NCBI GenBank assembly: GCA_963713545.1
Contig: CAVQME010000010.1
Location: 62,001 to 126,000 of the forward strand
Source of the DNA: CAVPLM01 sp963713545
GTDB taxonomy: Bacteria; Actinomycetota; Thermoleophilia; RBG-16-64-13
DNA length: 64,000 nucleotides
Direction of reading: 5' to 3'
Below, one piece after another: positions 42,113-50,886 of the stretch. The translations under genes and the position numbers were made by a program. The notes beneath the pieces were generated by a model. That model made no database searches, was not told where the DNA came from, and saw nothing but the letters and a program-made list of their open reading frames with translations. How positions within the stretch are numbered: position 1 is the stretch's first letter; every line of letters begins with the position of its first letter.

Positions 42113-43117
42113 AGATCCTGGTCTGCGGCGGGGCCGGCTTCATCGGCTCCAACTTCATCCGGCGCGTGCTGGCCGGCCGACCTGCCGCGCGAGGTCGTCA
42201 ACCTGGACAAGCTCACCTACGCGGGCAATCTCGACAACCTGCGGAGGTCGAGGCCGACCCCCGGTACCGCTTCATCCAGGCCGACATCTGCGACGGGCGG
42301 CCGTGACCGATGCAGCCCAAGGCGTGGACGCCATAGTCAACTTCGCCGCCGAGACCCACGTGGACCGCTCCATAGCCGAGCCGGAGGCCTTTCTCCGCAC
42401 CGACATCCTGGGCACCCACACTCTCCTGGAGGTGGTGCGGCGAGCTGGGTATCGCCCGCATGGTGCAGGTGTCCACCGACGAGGTCTACGGCTCGATCGA
42501 GAGGGGCTCGTTCACCGAGGACTGACCCCATCAGCCCGTCAGCCCCTACTCTGCCTCCAAGGCGGGCGGCGACCTCCAGGTCCTCGCCTATCAGCGCACG
42601 TACGGCCTGCCGGTGATGATCACGCGGGGCTCGAACACCTACGGACCCTACCAGTATCCGGAGAAGCTCATCCCTCTCTTCGTCACCAACGCTCTCGAGG
42701 GCGAGAAGCTTCCCCTCTACGGCGACGGCCTGAACGTGCGCGACTGGCTGCACGTGGACGACCACTGCCGACGGCATCGCGTTCGTGCTCGCGCACGGGC
42801 GGCCCGGGGAGGTCTACAACGTGGGCGGCGGCAACGAGCGCACCAACCTCGAGATCACCGGCATCATCCTGGACGAGCTGGGCCTCGACGAGAGCGCCAT
42901 CCGCCGCGTGACCGACCGGCCCGGTCACGATCGCCGCTACTCCCTCGACTGCACGAAGATGCATGCGTTGGGGTGGCGCCCCGTAGTGGACTTCGAAGAA
43001 GGTCTCCGCGACACCATCCGCTGGTACCGAGACAATGAGTGGTGGTGGAGCAAGATCAAGCACGGGACTGAGGAGTTCGCACGCTGGCGTAAGCGGTGGT
43101 ATGAAGAGCGGTCGTGA
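42109..43117 (+). pseudogene. rmlB: dTDP-glucose 4,6-dehydratase, frameshifted
   Basis: NAD-dependent short-chain dehydratase giving dTDP-4-keto-6-deoxyglucose. Pieces read in order: MKILVCGGAGFIGSNFIRRV (Rossmann GxxGxxG), VNLDKLTYAGNLDNL, VNFAAETHVDRSI, VQVSTDEVYGSI, PYSASKAGGDLQ (catalytic Tyr-Lys), NTYGPYQYPEKLIPLF, DWLHVDDHC, NVGGGNERTNLEI, RPGHDRRYSLD. Six indels interrupt it: near 42177 (+), 42241 (-), 42300 (-), 42440 (+), 42523 (+) and 42768 (+). Every piece is intact RmlB sequence. It overlaps rmlC by 4 bases and rmlD by 17 bases. Confidence 0.82.
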
Positions 43118-44042
43118 GTTGCTGGTCTTCGGGGCTGGGGGCATGCTGGGGACCGCCCTCAAGCGGGTCGCTGAACTTCGGGGCCTCATCGTGCGGGCAT
43201 ACACCGAGGCTGAACTGGACATCACCGATCGATCGGCCGTGCAAGAGGCGGTGGCTGATTTCGCGGCTCACGCCAAGTGCAGGGGAGTCCTCGGCACAGT
43301 TGTGAACGCTGCCGCATACACCGACGTCGAGAAAGCCGAGGGTGATGGAGAGAGCGCCTATCTTGTCAACGGACTAGCCGCGGGCTGGGTGGCGGCGGCG
43401 AGCTGGAAGGAAGGGTTGGACCTCGTAAACGTGTCGACCGACTTCGTGTTCGATGGCACCAAGGCTGGGTCGTACACCGAAGACGACGAGCCCCATCCGA
43501 TCAACGTCTACGGCTCGTCGAAGTTGGCCGGCGAAAAGGCCGTCTTCTCCGGCCACCCGGCTGCGCTAGTCGTCCGCACCGCCTGGACGTACGGCCCAGG
43601 AGGGACGAACTTCCCGCTCAAGATCCTGGAGCGTGCCCGCGCCGCTGCGAGCGGCGCAATCGCCCCTGCCGAAGCGACGACAGTTGGCGGGCACCCGAAG
43701 TCGCCGGCTTTGCAGGTGGTGGCCGATGAGACCGGTTCGCCAACGTACAGTATCTCTCTGGCCGATGGACTGGTCGCTCTGCTGGATGCCCGTGCTACCG
43801 GACTCTACCATTTAGCGGGTAGCGGCTCCTGCTCTCGCTACGAACTGGCCGTGGAGACGCTTCGGCTCGCGGGTTTTTCCGTACCCGGCGACATCAGCGT
43901 ACAGCCTGTCGCGTCAGCGGTCTTTCCGACCAAGGCAGCGCGACCGCGCAACTCCGTGCTCGACTGCACCAAGGCGGCCAACCTGGGCGTGCGGTTGCCA
44001 GAGTGGCAAGAGGGCCTCGCTCGGTTCATGGCCGAACTCTAG
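43101..44042 (+). CDS. rmlD: dTDP-4-dehydrorhamnose reductase
   Basis: Last step of dTDP-L-rhamnose synthesis, 313 residues. NADPH-binding ELLVFGAGGMLGTALKRV, VNAAAYTDVEKAEGD, VSTDFVFDGTKAGSY, the catalytic YGSSKLAGEKAV (Tyr-x3-Lys), VRTAWTYGPGGTNF, and the C-terminal SVLDCTKAANLGVRLPEW. An insert of about 20 residues (AAASGAIAPAEATTVGG) lies after KILERAR. Unlike rmlA, rmlC and rmlB this gene is intact. The ATG at 43101 overlaps the end of rmlB. Confidence 0.88.
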   Translation: MKSGRELLVFGAGGMLGTALKRVAELRGLIVRAYTEAELDITDRSAVQEAVADFAAHAKCRGVLGTVVNAAAYTDVEKAEGDGESAYLVNGLAAGWVAAASWKEGLDLVNVSTDFVFDGTKAGSYTEDDEPHPINVYGSSKLAGEKAVFSGHPAALVVRTAWTYGPGGTNFPLKILERARAAASGAIAPAEATTVGGHPKSPALQVVADETGSPTYSISLADGLVALLDARATGLYHLAGSGSCSRYELAVETLRLAGFSVPGDISVQPVASAVFPTKAARPRNSVLDCTKAANLGVRLPEWQEGLARFMAEL

Positions 44043-44043
44043 A

Positions 44044-44871
44044 GTGGCGGCGAGCAGCACCGTGTGCTCCGACGTCGTCATAGTGGCTCACAACGCCGGT
44101 CATCTGTTGGCCGAGGCGGTGACCTCCGCCATCGACCAGGCCGGCGCCGCACGGGTGTGGGTCATGGACGCCGAAAGCACCGACGGAAGCATCGACCGGT
44201 TGAGAGAACGGACTGACGTCATCAACATCTTGCCGGTTCAAAACACCGGCTTCGCAGCGGCGAACAACCGAGGCATCGAGGCGACGTACTCACCATTCGT
44301 TCTGTTGCTCAATCCCGACGCTGCGCTCTGTCCGGGCGCTCTAGATGCTCTTTTGGTAACCGCCAAGGCTAATCTCCGTGCTGGCATCGTCGGTTCGCTG
44401 ATCCTTACTACCGACGGAAGCATCCAGGCGAACTCCTTCGGCCGTTTCCCGACACTTGCAGGGACCTTAGGTATGCGGGTATGGAGGATAGCGCAACGTC
44501 TGCGGGGGAACTCAAGTCTGTCGCCGAGGGCACCGACATCGACCGAACCGGTCGACTGGGTCTCGGGAGCGGCGATGCTGGTGAGGCGCGCAGCCGTCGA
44601 TGATGCCGGCCCGATGGACGAACGGTTCTTCTTGTACTACGAGGACATTGATTGGTGCCATCGGATGCGCGACCGCGGCTGGGAGGTGCTGCTGGAGCCG
44701 AGGGCCCAAACGATCCACCACCTGGGCGGCTCCGTGGTACCCAAGGATACAGTCGCGTTAGCCTATCGAGCCTCGTTCTATCGATACTGCGACCTCTACG
44801 GTTTGTGGGGGCTCAAGGCTTCTGCCCGATTGTGGCTTGCTATGCGCCGTTGTTTCGGGGGGGCCCCTTGA
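44044..44871 (+). CDS. Family 2 glycosyltransferase
   Basis: 275 residues, GTG start one base after the rmlD stop. GT-A fold: VCSDVVIVAHNAGHLLAEAV, VWVMDAESTDGS, NTGFAAANNRGIEA, FVLLLNPDAALCPG, then DWVSGAAMLVRRAAVDDAG and ERFFLYYEDIDWCHRMRDRG. The last motif is typical of rhamnosyltransferases (WbbL-like), in keeping with the adjacent dTDP-rhamnose genes. Its TGA overlaps the ATG of the next gene (TGATG). The protein is probably peripheral on the cytoplasmic face. Confidence 0.85.
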   Translation: MAASSTVCSDVVIVAHNAGHLLAEAVTSAIDQAGAARVWVMDAESTDGSIDRLRERTDVINILPVQNTGFAAANNRGIEATYSPFVLLLNPDAALCPGALDALLVTAKANLRAGIVGSLILTTDGSIQANSFGRFPTLAGTLGMRVWRIAQRLRGNSSLSPRAPTSTEPVDWVSGAAMLVRRAAVDDAGPMDERFFLYYEDIDWCHRMRDRGWEVLLEPRAQTIHHLGGSVVPKDTVALAYRASFYRYCDLYGLWGLKASARLWLAMRRCFGGAP

Positions 44872-46001
44872 TGCGCGTCCTCCTTGATTGCCGAATGGCT
44901 ACTTGGTCCGGCATCGGCCGCTACACGACGGGACTAGCCCGGGCACTCGCCGCTCGCGACGATGTGGAACTGGTCCAAGTCCGTCGCCGAGGCGAGATCC
45001 CACCGGTCCCGCCCGGCTTGAACGTCGAATGCGAGACCGCGGGAGCGCATCCCTTCGGCCTACGCGGAGCGCTGGAGCTCGGACGCCTCGTTCGCTCGGC
45101 TGAACCCGACATCGTTCACTGCGTGCACTTCCCAACCCCCATGCCGGTAAGCAGACCACTCGTTGTAACGCTGCACGATCTCACGCCGCTGGTCATGGCA
45201 GGCGTCCTGCCATCGGCCTATACACGGACCGTCTACCGACGGTGGAACGCCCGTGCCGCACACCGGGCCGACCGTATCATCGTACCGTCGCAGACCACCG
45301 CGGAGGAAGTGACCAGGCTGTTCGCGGTTCCGCGGGACAAGCTGGCGGTAACGCCGGAGGCTGCCGACGACTTCTCGTCCGGCCCGGTCGGGCCGCTCCG
45401 GGGCACGCTGGCCCACTTGGCTTCAGAGCCCTACCTCCTTTCGATGGGGAACGCCAAGCCACACAAGGATCTCCCGACATTACTGCAGGCGTTCTCCCGG
45501 CTGGCATCCTTGGAGCCCGGTCTTCGTTTGCTGCTGGTCGGCACGGAGCCGCCTGGATACCTCGGCATGCGATTGGCGGACACCCCGCCCGAGGTGCGCG
45601 CCCGTGTGGTGTTCACCGGCCGAGTGGATGATACCGAGCTCCGGGCCCTCTACGCGGGGGCCCTCGCATTCGTCTTTCCGTCTCGCTACGAAGGGTTTGG
45701 TTTGCCGCCGTTGGAGGCGATGGCCCTCGGCTCTCCGGTGATCTGCGCGAATGCCTCGTCACTGCCGGAGGTGGTCGGTGAGGCGGCGCTCCTGTTTCCA
45801 GCGGGAGACATAGCTGCTCTCGTCGAGACACTGAAACGCGCGCTCCACGATCCGACGCTGCGACAGAGCCTGTCGAAGGCCGGACGTGAACATGCCGCAC
45901 GGTCGAGCTGGGCGCTCACTGCGGCTGCCACCGTCGCGGTGTACCGCGACACCCTACGGACGCACTCGGGCCGCGAGCGAAGGAAAGGTGCGGCGCGATG
46001 A
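44871..46001 (+). CDS. Family 4 glycosyltransferase
   Basis: 376 residues starting MRVLLDCRMATWSGIGRYTT. GT-B fold: an N-terminal acceptor lobe with DIVHCVHFPTPMPVSRPLVV, HDLTPLVMAG and IIVPSQTTAEEV; a nucleotide-sugar lobe with PYLLSMGNAKPHKDLPTLLQ, RVVFTGRVDDTELRALYAGA, and FPSRYEGFGLPPLEAMALG (the E-x7-E motif). It is similar to mannosyltransferases of the WbaZ type. Start and stop are coupled to both neighbours (TGATG before, ATGA after). Confidence 0.86.
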   Translation: MRVLLDCRMATWSGIGRYTTGLARALAARDDVELVQVRRRGEIPPVPPGLNVECETAGAHPFGLRGALELGRLVRSAEPDIVHCVHFPTPMPVSRPLVVTLHDLTPLVMAGVLPSAYTRTVYRRWNARAAHRADRIIVPSQTTAEEVTRLFAVPRDKLAVTPEAADDFSSGPVGPLRGTLAHLASEPYLLSMGNAKPHKDLPTLLQAFSRLASLEPGLRLLLVGTEPPGYLGMRLADTPPEVRARVVFTGRVDDTELRALYAGALAFVFPSRYEGFGLPPLEAMALGSPVICANASSLPEVVGEAALLFPAGDIAALVETLKRALHDPTLRQSLSKAGREHAARSSWALTAAATVAVYRDTLRTHSGRERRKGAAR

Positions 46002-47212
46002 TGTTCGACCGCCAACTTCGCGTGACAATGGTCAACAAATACTACTCGCCGCCTCACCTGGGCGGTGTCGAGACTGTTGTCCGCAACCTATCCGAGGGTC
46101 TCGTCGAGTATGCCGGGGCTCAGGTTCGGGCCTTGGTTAGCAACGAGGGCCTGCGTCGCGTAGAGGAGACTATCGGCGGTGTTGACGTAATACGCCTCCC
46201 CAGACAACTCACCGTTTCTTCGACGCCGTTGGCGGTGGGTATGGGCCGAGCCCTGCGCGATGAGATGCGCCGCGAAGCAGCGGGGGGGATCGAGCGGCCA
46301 GATGTGATCAACCTGCACTCCCCATACCCGTGGGGCGAACTCTCGTTCTTGTGGGCGCATCCAATGACACCCTGCGTGGCTCTCTACCACAGCGACATCG
46401 TCCGCCAGAAGCGTCTGCTCGCCGCATATACGCCCTTCCTGGAGCGATTCCTTGATAGAGTCGACCTTATCGTGACGTCCTCGCCGAACATGGTCCGGAG
46501 CTCACAATTCCTCGCGCCACGCGCCGAGAAATGCCGGGTGGTGCCCTTCGGCCTGCCTAACCGGTACCTCACGGCGACGCCTGCTGTTCTCGAGCGTGCC
46601 GCGGAATTGCGCGCCGTTCACGCTGGACGCAAGATCGTCCTCTTCGTGGGCCGGTTTGTATATTACAAAGGCGTCGACGTCCTCGTGCGCGCCATGGCCA
46701 GTGTAGACGCCGACCTGGTCCTTATAGGGCGCGGTCCGCTCGAGAGTCGGTTGCGCGAGCTCGTTGCCGCAAGCGGCGTCACCTCCCGCGTGACCTTCGT
46801 CGCTCCACCGGATGATGCTGAGCTCTGTGCCTGGTACCGGGCTGCCGACGTGTTCTGCCTGCCGAGCGTGGCTCGGAGTGAGGCTTTCGGCCTCGTGCAG
46901 ATAGAAGCGCACGCCGCGGGGACACCCGTAGTTTCTACCCAGCTCCCCACCGGCGTGCCCTATGCCAATCTGGATGGGGTCACAGGGCTCATAGTGCCTC
47001 CCGGCGACGCACCGGCCCTTGGAGAGGCACTCACGCGTCTGCTCAGTAACGATGAACTCCGTACGCGACTGGGTAAACAGGCACAGACGCGTGCGCTCCG
47101 TGAATTCACCGTTCCGAGGATGGTGAAGAACACGGTGGACGTCTACGAGGAGGCCATCGATCGCCACGCGGCATCCACCGCGCGTCGCACCCTCGACCGC
47201 AGGAATGCCTAG
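45998..47212 (+). CDS. Family 4 glycosyltransferase
   Basis: 404 residues. Seen: VTMVNKYYSPPHLGGVETVV at the N-terminus, PDVINLHSPYPWGEL, ALYHSDIVRQKRLLAAY, then the donor lobe KIVLFVGRFVYYKGVDVLVR, LVLIGRGPLESRLREL, CLPSVARSEAFGLVQIEAHA (E-x7-E) and GTPVVSTQLPTGVPY. This pattern resembles mannosyl/galactosyltransferases acting on lipid-linked oligosaccharides. The ATG overlaps the previous stop by 4 bases. It is followed directly by the glycosylphosphotransferase. Confidence 0.86.
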   Translation: MMFDRQLRVTMVNKYYSPPHLGGVETVVRNLSEGLVEYAGAQVRALVSNEGLRRVEETIGGVDVIRLPRQLTVSSTPLAVGMGRALRDEMRREAAGGIERPDVINLHSPYPWGELSFLWAHPMTPCVALYHSDIVRQKRLLAAYTPFLERFLDRVDLIVTSSPNMVRSSQFLAPRAEKCRVVPFGLPNRYLTATPAVLERAAELRAVHAGRKIVLFVGRFVYYKGVDVLVRAMASVDADLVLIGRGPLESRLRELVAASGVTSRVTFVAPPDDAELCAWYRAADVFCLPSVARSEAFGLVQIEAHAAGTPVVSTQLPTGVPYANLDGVTGLIVPPGDAPALGEALTRLLSNDELRTRLGKQAQTRALREFTVPRMVKNTVDVYEEAIDRHAASTARRTLDRRNA

Positions 47213-48586
47213 ATGTCGCGGAATCGCTTCATCGCCCTTTCGCTGATCCTCGACGCGGCGCTCGTGAACGCCGGTTTCGTGCTGGCATTTCTCGTGCGTT
47301 TCGGAGGCCGCCTGCCCGCCTTCAACTTCGAGGCCTACCTGATCCTGGTGCCGGCGCTCACGCTGGTCTACCTCGCAAGTGCCTGGGTCTACGGCCTCTA
47401 CGACCCCGAGCGCGCCGACACCGCCTGGGCGATGGCCAGAGGTGTGCTGGCCGCCGTGACCATCGGCACCCTGCTGACCGCGGCGATCGCTTTCTTTGGC
47501 AGTACTCGAACTGCTTCATTCGCCCGCTGGACGATCCCGATAGCCTGGGTGATCAATCTTCTGCTGCTTGCAGGCTGGAGGCTGATCTTCCTACGTTTGG
47601 GGAGCGTGAACTGGCCGGAGCAGCGCGTGCTCATTGTCGGCACCGATACGGCGTCGATCGACCTGGCCCATACCGTGGCTCAGCGCGCCCGTTGGGGCTG
47701 GACAGTGACCGGCCTCATCGACGGCGAGACCTACCCCAAGGGCGAGCTGCCGACTACCGCGGGCGGATTCTCCGTGCTCGGCAGGGTGAACGACGTGGCC
47801 CGGATCGTCGGCGAGCACCGCGCGAACCGCGTGATCATCTCCAGTCCGATCGCTTTGCGCGAGCTCGTGGAATCCCTCGTGCTGGCCGATGGGACGAATG
47901 TGCGCGTGGACGTGGTGCCCGAGCTCTACGAGATCTTCATTGGAACCGTTGACTCTATCGTCGGCGACGTACCTCTGATGGAGATATCCCACACAACGGT
48001 GCCGCGATACTACGCAGCTTCCAAGCGAGCGATCGATGTACTGGCGGCCCTCCTAGGCCTGATCGTGACCAGCCCCATACTGCTGGGAGCCTTGGTAGCC
48101 ATCGTCATTCGCGATGGCGTCCCGACGTTCTACTCTCAGGAGCGCGTCGGCCGAGACATGAAGCCTTTCCGCATCCACAAGCTGCGTACCATGGTCAGGG
48201 ATGCCGAAGAGGCCAGCGGTCCTGTCATCGCGGACGCAGACGACGCGCGTATCACCGCCGTCGGAGGTTTTCTGCGGAAGTTCCGCATCGACGAGATCCC
48301 ACAGCTCATCAACATCCTCAGGGGCGAGATGAGCTTCGTCGGCCCACGACCGGAGCGGCCTTACTTCGTGGAGCAGTACGTCGCAGAGGTCCCTGGTTAC
48401 CGCGAGCGCTTCAAGGTCAAGCCAGGGATCACGGGTTTGGCGCAGGTCAGCGGCAGTTACGCGACCACACCCGAACGCAAACTCAAGTACGACCTCATCT
48501 ACATGTATCATCAGACACTGGCCATGGACGTGCAGATCGTGGTCGAGACCTTGCGCGTGGTGCTGACCGGACGCGGTGCCAGGTAG
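47213..48586 (+). CDS. Polyprenyl-phosphate glycosylphosphotransferase (WbaP/WcaJ-like)
   Basis: 457 residues. Starts a glycan by moving sugar-1-phosphate onto undecaprenyl phosphate. Four N-terminal membrane helices (to about residue 120), a Rossmann-like CoA-binding-type domain (about 135-235) and a C-terminal catalytic domain: YYAASKRAIDVLAALLGLIV (reentrant helix), FYSQERVGRDMKPFRIHKLR, TMVRDAEE, RKFRIDEIPQLINILRGEMS, FVGPRPERPYF and KPGITGLAQVSGSYA. The ATG follows the previous stop directly. It is the presumed initiating enzyme of this locus. Confidence 0.9.
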   Translation: MSRNRFIALSLILDAALVNAGFVLAFLVRFGGRLPAFNFEAYLILVPALTLVYLASAWVYGLYDPERADTAWAMARGVLAAVTIGTLLTAAIAFFGSTRTASFARWTIPIAWVINLLLLAGWRLIFLRLGSVNWPEQRVLIVGTDTASIDLAHTVAQRARWGWTVTGLIDGETYPKGELPTTAGGFSVLGRVNDVARIVGEHRANRVIISSPIALRELVESLVLADGTNVRVDVVPELYEIFIGTVDSIVGDVPLMEISHTTVPRYYAASKRAIDVLAALLGLIVTSPILLGALVAIVIRDGVPTFYSQERVGRDMKPFRIHKLRTMVRDAEEASGPVIADADDARITAVGGFLRKFRIDEIPQLINILRGEMSFVGPRPERPYFVEQYVAEVPGYRERFKVKPGITGLAQVSGSYATTPERKLKYDLIYMYHQTLAMDVQIVVETLRVVLTGRGAR

Positions 48587-48597
48587 GGAACAAGCGA

Positions 48598-50835
48598 GTG
48601 ACAAAAGCCAAGAAGCACGGACAGACCTCGCAGCGCCAGGCGGCTTCTCGTGGAACAGCCGCTAGACGGGCATCCAAGCCCACGGCGTTTGAACGTGCGC
48701 CCTCGAAGGAATCGAAGGGCCAGCAGCCCCGTAAAGCGCCACAGGCAGCGGTGCCTGCGAAAGCTTCAGCCAATCCTATGAGTCGCGCCCGGCAAGTGTC
48801 CTGGTGGGCATTGCTGGCTATGGTGTTCCTCGTGCCCCTCGCGACCAGCAATTTCACAATCTTTGGCGCCGATCATTCCTTCACCGATGATGTGTTCGAG
48901 ATCGTCAAGGTGTCTGTCTTGCGTATCTTCACCTGTATTGCCCTGGGCGCCTGGGCCTGGGACACGCTGCGTCGGGGTGGCCGCATACGTCACACGCCGC
49001 TGGATTGGCTCGTCATCGCGTTTATAGTCTGGGTGGCCATCAGCACAGCGACATCGGTCCATTGGCCTACGGCGTTGCTCGGCAAGCCATCTCGCTACGA
49101 AGGGTTGCTCTCCTTCGTCAACTATGCCGTCATCTACTTTCTGGTCATGCAGCTCGCCGACCACTCTTCGCGCGTTCGCCGTCTGGCCCAGTCTCTGTTC
49201 TGGTCGAGCATAATAGTGGCCGGCTTCGGACTACTCCAGTACCTCGGCGTGACGTTCTCGGGCTGGGCGCCCGTTGGTTTTGAGGCCAATCGTGCCTTCT
49301 CGACCTACGGCAACCCCAACTTCCTTGGCGGCTTTCTGATCTTCTCCGTCGCGATCGCGCTCGCACTCGCGCTTCTCGAGCAGAGACCCTTCTGGCGCCT
49401 TCTCTACTGGGCGGGCTTCGTCCTCAACGGGTTGGCGTTAGTCGCTTCGTTCACACGTGGAGCCTGGATCGGCGGGGTGGTCAGTCTGGTGCTCTTGAGT
49501 GTGATCGCCTGGCGGCAACGCACCGCCATGCGCCGCATCGACTGGGTGCCCGCTGGGGTCTCGCTTGCGGTCGGCATCGGCATCGTCGCGCGCAGCCTCT
49601 CGAACTCAAGCGAAGTCCTCAACTTTGGCAAGCGCATCGCTTCGATCTTCCAGTTCTCCAGCGGCAGCGGACAGTCGCGGATAGAGATCTGGCGCGCGGC
49701 CTTCGCGGCGATCGCAGATAGGCCGGTTCTGGGCTCCGGTCCAGACACTTTTCGCCTCGTCTTCCATAGATTCAAGACATTGGAGTACGTCCGTATCAAG
49801 GGCGGCTTGTCGGGGGCCGACAACGCGCACAACTATCTGCTGCAACTGGCCAGTGGCCTCGGAATCCCCGGCCTGCTCATGTTCTGCGCCATCTTCGTGT
49901 GGGCAGGAGTGCGGTCCTTCGCCGCCGTGTTCAGGCGCTCGGATGACCCCTTACGGCTCATCCTGGGTGCGTTCTGGGCCGCTTCGCTGGGTTACCTTGT
50001 TCATCTCTTCTTTGGGCTCTCGCTTCCAGGCACGACTTTCCTTCTGTGGATGGCGTTGGCGATCGTACTCGTTCCAACCGCCCGCTCTGTCGAGGTGAAG
50101 GCGCTGAAGGGGGGCACCGCGGTCGCGCTGGCCGTGATCGTGATCGCCGCTGCGGCCGTCGTTTATCAGGGAGTCGTTCTCGCGGCGGACAACGCCTATT
50201 CGAAGGCCCAGACCGCGGAGTCGGCGACCGAACGCGTTAAGGAGGCGTTACGGGCAGCCAGACTCAACCCGCTCAACGCGGATTACCGGCAAGGCGTCGG
50301 TCTCGCTTATCTCGCCGAAATGCGCGCCTCTCTTCGGGCAGGCACCGACGCCCAACAGAAGGGCGAGGACGTGACTCCGTATGAGAAGCAAGTCGTGAGG
50401 AGCTTTGCCGACGCGAAGTCCGCCCTGGAAGAAGCCATCGAGTTCATCCCTGCCGAGTACGACAACTACGTTGTTCTGGCCACCCTCTACAACCTCGGTG
50501 GTGAGACGATCGACAACGGCCTGTATCAGAGCGCCATAGACATCGCGGAGCGCGGACTAAAGATCATGCCGCTGGGCACTAGCATCCGCGTGCAACTCGC
50601 CCAGTCCCTAGTGGCCACCGACAGAGTGCCCGAGGCTGTTGAGGCACTCGAGTACTGCCTTGAGATCGACCCAATGGGCGGTGAGGCGGCCCTGTATCTG
50701 GCGAGCCTCTACCATCAACTGGGCCACACGGACAAGGCCCTCGAGGTTCTGAGATCAGTGGAGGCGCTGGCGCCCGGACAACCGGGCATAGCCGATGCCA
50801 TCAAGCGGCTCGAGGCCGAGGCGCCCGCGCCATAG
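48598..50835 (+). CDS. O-antigen polymerase/ligase-type membrane protein with C-terminal TPR region
   Basis: 745 residues, GTG start. A basic, Ala/Lys/Pro-rich N-terminal tail (1-60), then about 11-12 membrane segments (65-525) with the Wzy_C/WaaL signature area: GNPNFLGGFLIFSVAIALAL, ALVASFTRGAWIGG, GQSRIEIWRAAFAAIADRP, GPDTFRLVFHRF and GADNAHNYLLQLASGLG. The C-terminal 200 residues form TPR-like helices outside the membrane (ALRAARLNPLNADYRQGVGL, ALEYCLEIDPMGGEAALYLA). This layout is known from O-antigen ligases or protein O-glycosyltransferase-like enzymes of monoderm bacteria. Whether it polymerises the glycan or attaches it to a surface acceptor cannot be told. Confidence 0.8.
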   Translation: MTKAKKHGQTSQRQAASRGTAARRASKPTAFERAPSKESKGQQPRKAPQAAVPAKASANPMSRARQVSWWALLAMVFLVPLATSNFTIFGADHSFTDDVFEIVKVSVLRIFTCIALGAWAWDTLRRGGRIRHTPLDWLVIAFIVWVAISTATSVHWPTALLGKPSRYEGLLSFVNYAVIYFLVMQLADHSSRVRRLAQSLFWSSIIVAGFGLLQYLGVTFSGWAPVGFEANRAFSTYGNPNFLGGFLIFSVAIALALALLEQRPFWRLLYWAGFVLNGLALVASFTRGAWIGGVVSLVLLSVIAWRQRTAMRRIDWVPAGVSLAVGIGIVARSLSNSSEVLNFGKRIASIFQFSSGSGQSRIEIWRAAFAAIADRPVLGSGPDTFRLVFHRFKTLEYVRIKGGLSGADNAHNYLLQLASGLGIPGLLMFCAIFVWAGVRSFAAVFRRSDDPLRLILGAFWAASLGYLVHLFFGLSLPGTTFLLWMALAIVLVPTARSVEVKALKGGTAVALAVIVIAAAAVVYQGVVLAADNAYSKAQTAESATERVKEALRAARLNPLNADYRQGVGLAYLAEMRASLRAGTDAQQKGEDVTPYEKQVVRSFADAKSALEEAIEFIPAEYDNYVVLATLYNLGGETIDNGLYQSAIDIAERGLKIMPLGTSIRVQLAQSLVATDRVPEAVEALEYCLEIDPMGGEAALYLASLYHQLGHTDKALEVLRSVEALAPGQPGIADAIKRLEAEAPAP

Positions 50836-50886
50836 CAGACCCCCTCCCTCCCGACGGATCTTGGAAGAGACTCGATGGCGGGAAGG

